Below are positions 54,088-58,314 of a stretch of DNA of 58,314 nucleotides, in pieces. Position 1 is the stretch's first letter. Each line of letters starts with the position of its first letter. The stretch spans positions 1-58,314 of the forward strand of contig MHBE01000017.1 in the NCBI GenBank assembly GCA_001803205.1. The letters run 5' to 3'. Both the position numbers and the translations under genes were made by a program. Source of the stretch: Lentisphaerae bacterium GWF2_38_69 (lineage in GTDB: Bacteria; Verrucomicrobiota; Lentisphaeria; Victivallales; GWF2-38-69). The notes under the pieces are model-generated. The model was not told where the DNA came from and made no database searches. It saw only the letters and a program-made list of their open reading frames with translations.

Positions 54088-54205
54088 GGGGTTGGCTATT
54101 GAGCCGCAACTACTTCGTCAACATCTAATTGCAGTGGTTACCACAGCCGCATCTCGTTTCCTAGTATTTACTAGGCTTACTAGACAACTGCAAAATCTGG
54201 GATAA
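54088..54205 (-). repeat. dispersed structured repeat, copy B
   Basis: The reverse complement of this segment matches 28864-28979 over about 117 bases, in the opposite orientation within the window. The small stem at 54105-54094 reads GGCT-CAAT-AGCC where copy A has GGTT-CATT-AACC, preserving pairing. Position upstream of the RRM protein gene may or may not matter, since the RNA-like strand points away from it. Confidence 0.7.
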
Positions 54206-54383
54206 ACTCTTCAAATCCAATACAAAAATGAATTATTCAAGTCATTACAGATATTCTTTTATGAAACTCATTGCTATTACGATTATATACTATAGATTTA
54301 TAGACATGTTATATCCAGCTAATTTTGTTTTACAGCAAGGTGCTGTATCTAAGTTGGAGAATGATTAATTACTCAGGAGAAAT

Positions 54384-54722
54384 ATGCCGAGTACAGTTTA
54401 TGTAGGGAACCTTCCCTACTCAGCAGATGGGGATGCATTGAATAAGATGTTCACAGCATTCGGGACAGTAATATCAGCTAAAGTAATTTCAGATTCTATG
54501 AGCGGAAGGTCAAAAGGCTTTGGCTTTGTTGAAATGGAAAATGCTGAAGATGCTCAAAAGGCGATAAAAGCTTTAGATCAAACAGAAAATGATGGCAGAA
54601 AGATTGTTGTAAATCTTGCTAAACCAAAAGAAGACAGACCTCGCGGCACCAGCGGTGGTTTCCGCAGAGAAGGCGGTTTCTCACCTCGTAGAGAAGGTGG
54701 GTACTCTTCCAGAAGAGGCTAA
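54384..54722 (+). CDS. RRM RNA-binding protein with Gly/Arg tail
   Basis: This 112-residue protein has one RNA recognition motif: RNP2 in VYVGNLPYSADGD and RNP1 in SKGFGFVEMENAED. A basic Gly-Arg-Ser tail follows (GTSGGFRREGGFSPRREGGY). Such short bacterial RRM proteins are widespread, often cold-induced, and bind single-stranded RNA. AGGAGA precedes the ATG and a strong terminator follows. Confidence 0.92.
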   Translation: MPSTVYVGNLPYSADGDALNKMFTAFGTVISAKVISDSMSGRSKGFGFVEMENAEDAQKAIKALDQTENDGRKIVVNLAKPKEDRPRGTSGGFRREGGFSPRREGGYSSRRG

Positions 54723-54743
54723 TTTTTTAGTTTCATTTTATAG

Positions 54744-54777
54744 AACAGTGAGAACTTAGGTTTTCACTGTTTTTTTT
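54744..54777 (+). terminator. strong intrinsic terminator after the RRM gene
   Basis: AACAGTGAGAAC (54744-54755), loop TTAG and GTTTTCACTGTT (one G-U) make a 12-bp stem that runs into eight T. Confidence 0.95.
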
Positions 54778-54824
54778 ATTTGTAATTATCAACGGACTAC
54801 TAGGCAATGCGGTTTTCACTTACT

Positions 54825-55526
54825 TCACAGATTAGGAATCAGCGTATTAAAATAATCCGGAACCTTGGCTTCAAAAGCCATCTTCTTGCCGCTGAAAGGA
54901 TGCTTGAAGGAAATCCATTTGGAATGAAGAGCTAAACGACTGTACTCATCCTTGATTTTTCCATATTTACGATCCCCTACGATCGGATGTCCTTTATCAG
55001 CCATATGAACTCGTATCTGATTCTTTCTGCCGGTCAAAAGATTAATCTCCAGCAGACTAAATTGTTTGGTCTCTTTAATCACCTTATAAGCAGTATGTGC
55101 CAGTTTTCCCTTTGTGATATCAGTTGTGGAATAGACGACATAAGCCTTGTTCTCTGCCAGATATGAGGTAATAATTCCCTCTTTTGGGGTCAAATGTCCA
55201 TAAACCACGGCAATATATTTCTTTTCCGTATCTTCCCGCCAGTGATCCTGCAAATGTAACTTAACTTCTTCGCTTTTTGCAAATATCAGCACGCCCGATG
55301 TCCACTGATCCAGTCTATGAACAATGAAAATTCGGTTTCGTGACTTTTGGCAGCCTTTGCATACATATTCGCTTAGAATATAGTATACCGTTTTGAACTT
55401 ATTAGTCTCAGTCCCCACTGTTAATAACCCTGCAGGTTTATCTACCACCAGAATATCTCTATCTTCGTAGAGTATCTCTAATCCCCTTGAGAGATGATTG
55501 TTAGACAAATGTTTTTTCTTAAGCAT
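54825..55526 (-). CDS. RluA-family pseudouridine synthase
   Basis: This 233-residue protein has the RluA motif II with the catalytic Asp in VHRLDQWTSGVLIFAK, GLLTVGTET upstream, and the C-terminal RKNQIRVHMADKGHPIVGDRKYG segment. It converts uridine to pseudouridine in rRNA or tRNA. There is no S4 domain, so it is probably an RluA/RluC-like form with unknown target sites. Confidence 0.9.
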   Translation of the reverse strand: MLKKKHLSNNHLSRGLEILYEDRDILVVDKPAGLLTVGTETNKFKTVYYILSEYVCKGCQKSRNRIFIVHRLDQWTSGVLIFAKSEEVKLHLQDHWREDTEKKYIAVVYGHLTPKEGIITSYLAENKAYVVYSTTDITKGKLAHTAYKVIKETKQFSLLEINLLTGRKNQIRVHMADKGHPIVGDRKYGKIKDEYSRLALHSKWISFKHPFSGKKMAFEAKVPDYFNTLIPNL

Positions 55527-55608
55527 ACTAATTACTCTTTTATCTTGTTCATTTTATTTCATTCGAATAAATCATTGCTGCTATATTTGCTGTTATTCAA
55601 ATTGTTCA

Positions 55609-55634
55609 TGCTATCCTATTACCATAGGATAGCA
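55609..55634. repeat. perfect 11-bp hairpin upstream of the RluA gene
   Basis: TGCTATCCTAT (55609-55619), loop TACC and ATAGGATAGCA (55624-55634). It is 83 bases upstream of the synthase start on the minus strand and lacks a T tract. It could be a leader hairpin or a REP-like element. Confidence 0.65.
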
Positions 55635-55721
55635 AATAAGTGTAAATCTCCAAATTATTTACACATATTAAAGCAATGTTTATAATATGTTTTGATAGGT
55701 TTGATTTCACACAGTCGAGAT

Positions 55722-55829
55722 TTGAGCGAAATAATTATTTATAAAACATCTGACAACAAGACTGAAATTGATGTTCAGTTTGATAAGGATACTGTCTGGC
55801 TTAGGAAAAGAGGCTTAATAAATAGCTAA
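55722..55829 (+). pseudogene. RhuM-family N-terminal fragment
   Basis: The frame from TTG at 55722 reads SEIIIYKTSDNKTEIDVQFD and KDTVWLRKRGLINS, then a stop. EIIIYKTxDxxTEIxVxFxxDTVWL is the RhuM N-terminus; only 35 of about 350 residues remain. It sits in a region of transposase remnants. Confidence 0.65.
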
Positions 55830-55913
55830 AGTTGAATTGAATAATCATTTTCTTCTTCTAGAGTTTTCAGCGATAAATCTCATACACCCCTACAAATAGG
55901 AGAAAGATTTTAA

Positions 55914-56731
55914 ATGAGATATTCCCCGGAAATAGAGAGTATTATGTTGAAGCTTTATTCAAGTCTTAACGAAAAAGATCGCAGGCGGGAACAGCGAATT
56001 TAGAGATGAACAATTTAAAAACATTGAAACGCTAATAGACTTGTACAAGGCTACCGGTAATCCTGTAAATAAGTATAGATGTTAAAAAGAAAGAGCTTAT
56101 AGGTAATTTTGCAAGAGACGGTGAACTTTATTCCCTGACAAGACTGCAAGTAAATGATCATGATTTTAAGTCAGATTCCACAGGAATTGCAATTCCTCAT
56201 GGGATATATGATTTAACTCAAAACAAAGAATACATCAACATCGGAAGTTCTCATGAGACAAGTGAATTTGCTTGTGACTGCATATTAAACTGGTGGAAGA
56301 AACATGGTAGTAAAATTTACAGGAACAAAGGTTCTGTTCTGATTTTGTGTGACTGTGGCGGAAGTAACAATGCCCGTTATTATATTTTTAAAGCTCAACT
56401 GCAGGAACTTGCAAATGAAATAGGAATAGAGATAAGAATAGCACCCTATCCCCCGTATACATCAAAATACAATCCAATAGAACATAGATTGTTTCCGCAT
56501 GTAACAAGAGCGTGTAAAGGATTAATTTTTGACAGTATTAAAACAATAAAAGAAGCAATTAGCCAAACAACCACCAAAACGGGATTGGAAGTATTGGTTG
56601 ATGTTACTGAAAAAATTTATAAAACAGGTCTAAAGGTTAAAGAGGAATTTAAGAAAAATATGAAGATCATTTTTGACAAGTTGTTGCCAAAATGGAATTA
56701 TCGGGCTGTTCCGGAAAGTTTAGCTACTTAA
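55914..56731 (+). pseudogene. ISAzo13-family transposase remnant
   Basis: The ATG at 55914 opens RYSPEIESIMLKLYSSLNEKDRR, and after a gap and frameshifts the sequence continues with DSTGIAIPHGIYDLTQNKEY, SHETSEFACDCILNWWKKHG, LILCDCGGSNNARYY and YPPYTSKYNPIEHRLFPHV. These are the ISAzo13 landmarks with the catalytic Asp and Glu (CDCGG, IEHRLF). The intervening domain after residue 24 and the reading-frame continuity are lost; the longest intact part is 56345-56731. Confidence 0.8.
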
Positions 56732-56884
56732 TTGGAATGCATTCCTTAGTGTCTCTTCCGGCATATCATAGTTGACTATTATTTGTTTCTTCTCCTTTTG
56801 CATCCAGGCCAAGACTTCAGTCCAATCTAATTGACTAACAGTCTCCATTGTTATTTCGTTTAATCCATTATATACCGCAATCAT
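56720..56884 (-). CDS. 54-residue small protein
   Basis: GGAGG lies seven bases before the ATG at 56884 on the minus strand. The product MIAVYNGLNEITMETVSQLD, then WTEVLAWMQKEKKQIIVNYD, has no recognised family but looks like a globular alpha/beta miniprotein. It overlaps the transposase remnant end by 12 bases. Confidence 0.5.
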   Translation of the reverse strand: MIAVYNGLNEITMETVSQLDWTEVLAWMQKEKKQIIVNYDMPEETLRNAFQLSS

Positions 56885-57207
56885 ATTCAGCCCTCCTGTT
56901 AAAATTATCTATATATGCCTCTATATATAGAAAGCAAAGGAAGATAATCGACTTTATTATATGGGCATCAATAGTTTATTGCTTTTTAGCTCTTATATAA
57001 ATTGTGTATAAACGCACTACTTATATGATTCCCATCCCCCCCTGGTTACTTCTCCGCAAATGGTGTATGGGGGGGGGGTATGTCCTTGAAGGAATTATAG
57101 CCAAATATAAAGAAAAAAGAATTATAAGATAGATAGGAAGCCTGAAATTTTAATAAACCTTCGGTCTTTCAGATTGATAGATAAACTTTTGCGGTAGAGT
57201 TAGAATC
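56885..57207. other. intergenic region with opposed C and G tracts
   Basis: No gene is seen. A run of seven C at 57036-57042 and of ten G at 57069-57078 are opposed, with ACCATACACC between them; they can pair and could slip. The tracts are striking in an AT-rich region. Confidence 0.5.
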
Positions 57208-57693
57208 CTATCTTCGGCTTATCGGAATGAGTTTCTTGAGGGCATTGATAATCTCAACAATAGTTTCACCATGATTATCTACTCTGCTTTCAAGTTCAGA
57301 TATTCTCCTGGCAATTTCCGAATGAGAAGAGACTATTTCCCTCATTCTTACAAAAGCTTCAATGATAAGAATGCTTACCTGAATAGCTTTCTCTGAATTG
57401 AGAACATTTGCTGACATCAAGGCTCCGTGCTCTGTAAAATCATAAGGCATACTTGTGGAATGTTTAAGAGTCTTGAACCGGTCGCAATTTGCGACCAGTT
57501 CCGCTTTCTCAGCCTCATTTAACCTAAACATAAAGCTATCCGGAAACCTATGTATGTTTCTTTTTACCTATTCATTCAGTCTTTTTGTCTCTACTCCATA
57601 GAGAAAAGCAAGGTCTTTATCAAGTAATACTTTCCTGACTCTAATAATAAGAATTCTGGATTCTATGCTTTCAACCGGTATAATCCTATTCAT
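57208..57693 (-). pseudogene. ORF6N-domain protein with an amber stop
   Basis: Starting at the ATG at 57693 (AGGGAG six bases upstream), the frame gives NRIIPVESIESRILIIRVRK, KDLAFLYGVETKRLNE, a TAG at 57570-57568, then VKRNIHRFPDSFMFRLNEAE, SMPYDFTEHGALMSANVLN and a stop. This is a complete ORF6N antirepressor-type domain plus a C-terminal coiled coil with a single Gln-to-amber change. An internal ATG at 57531 leaves a 107-residue C-terminal part that may still be translated. Confidence 0.75.
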
Positions 57694-57828
57694 TTTGCTC
57701 CCTTAATTATGCTTGATTCAAATTAACTTTCCGGAATGATAGCACATCATTAAGAGATTTCATCAGCAAAAAGCGACAGCCTCAAAATCAGGAATATTGA
57801 TCCGGCGGAAATAAGGATGGCACCTTTT

Positions 57829-58314
57829 TTAAGAAGAGCCGATTCTTGTATAGTGCAAGAGCATATTGGTTCCCGGGAAATTCACTTCAGCTTCATTCAG
57901 AACAGTGATTAGCTGATCAAGTATTTTATCATGAGCTCTACTTGAGAGATTATGAAGTCTGACAGTAAGGATTTTATTTTTGTTATCAGGAATAAGATCC
58001 GCTTCTGACAGGAAGACATCTCTAAGCAAAGCTCTGGCCTGTTCGAAAGTTCCACACTCCTTTACCATGAGGTTAGCCATTGCAGTTTCCGCTCTGTAGG
58101 CAACCATCTTGACTGCATCTGTCAAATTTTTTCTGCTTGACGAAAGAGCCTTGAAGCGTTCTTTTTCCGGCTATAATGCACGCTATTGGGTATTTATCCC
58201 ACATTTCTTTGAAGAAACCCGGACTGTATACCTCCCTGTCTAAGACGATAATAAACCTGTGTAATAGTTGATTTTCAGAAAGCATCTCTTCGCTGGGCTG
58301 ATTGGGAACTTCTT
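57829..58314 (-). pseudogene. large transposase-like protein, degraded, runs off the window
   Basis: The right-hand part encodes FIIVLDREVYSPGFFKEMWD and KYPIACIIAGKR, and another frame carries DAVKMVAYRAETAMANLMV, FLSEADLIPDNKNKILTVRL and NFPGTNMLLHY. Together these are the middle and end of a transposase-like family with the conserved fDREGYSPxFF motif. A deletion and frameshift lie near 58125-58200, and the 5' end lies beyond the window. Confidence 0.6.

Larger units (their letters stand above)
53861..54383. other. intergenic region with palindrome and dispersed repeat
   Basis: After the terminator this 523-base region carries a perfect palindromic hairpin at 54031-54047 and copy B of the dispersed repeat (54088-54205). 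The rest is AT-rich leader for the RRM gene. Confidence 0.5.

Noticed and set aside
1-58314. CRISPR arrays
   Set aside because: No series of regularly spaced direct repeats and no cas genes were seen. The only direct repeat found (31017/31953) occurs twice and is 0.9 kb apart.

Overview
The window comes from a low-GC, double-membraned, probably fermentative bacterium. The evidence is two lipobox lipoproteins and other secreted proteins, an ackA-pta pair for acetate and ATP, and a complete oxidative pentose phosphate branch (zwf-pgl with divergent gnd). I cannot place the phylum from sequence alone. The mixture (TgpA-type transglutaminase, Ste24, RNase G, an enterobacterial-type inosine-guanosine kinase, an RRM protein) would fit an uncultured candidate phylum. 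TGA is used as a normal stop, so the genetic code looks standard.

Layout. 0-3 kb: a 5'-truncated rtcB, a ParE-type toxin-antitoxin pair, a three-gene operon ending in a DEDDh exonuclease, and an initiator tRNA. 3-25.8 kb is a dense housekeeping block: a symporter fused to a solute-binding domain; fmt-rng-ste24; folK; a Bcr-type exporter; gnd/zwf/pgl; an aminotransferase; a YHS-like lipoprotein; rlmI; the moxR-DUF58-tgpA operon; ackA-pta. 26-36 kb is a degraded accessory region: an ISL3 transposase beside a broken symporter, fragments of DUF3800, IS256, hsdR and XRE genes, two more toxin-antitoxin modules, RhuM and YwbE. 35.6-45.7 kb: SIMPL, Tex, DUF6790, two tandem secreted GH64-like proteins, a LysR regulator and a YdhR-like protein. 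46.1-47.3 kb has no credible protein gene but is extraordinarily rich in RNA structure. 47.5-55.5 kb: a transglutaminase protein, gsk, a pfkB-nudix-sugE operon, two very small proteins, an RRM protein and an RluA synthase. 55.6-58.3 kb is again a graveyard of transposase and ORF6N/RhuM remnants.

The strongest candidate for an undescribed system is a large ornate noncoding RNA of about 1.1 kb on the minus strand (46127-47230). A perfect 14-bp helix joins its two ends, the 3' arm runs straight into nine U residues, and the interior holds at least seven GNRA-capped hairpins plus many other stems. This architecture resembles the giant ornate RNAs (OLE, GOLLD, ROOL). I cannot assign it to any of them without a covariance search.

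A second RNA-like signal is a roughly 117-bp repeat present twice in opposite orientation (28864-28979 and 54088-54205). One of its small stems shows a compensatory base-pair change. Other unusual items are the symporter with an extra membrane helix leading to a periplasmic binding domain, and the paired GH64-like secreted proteins.
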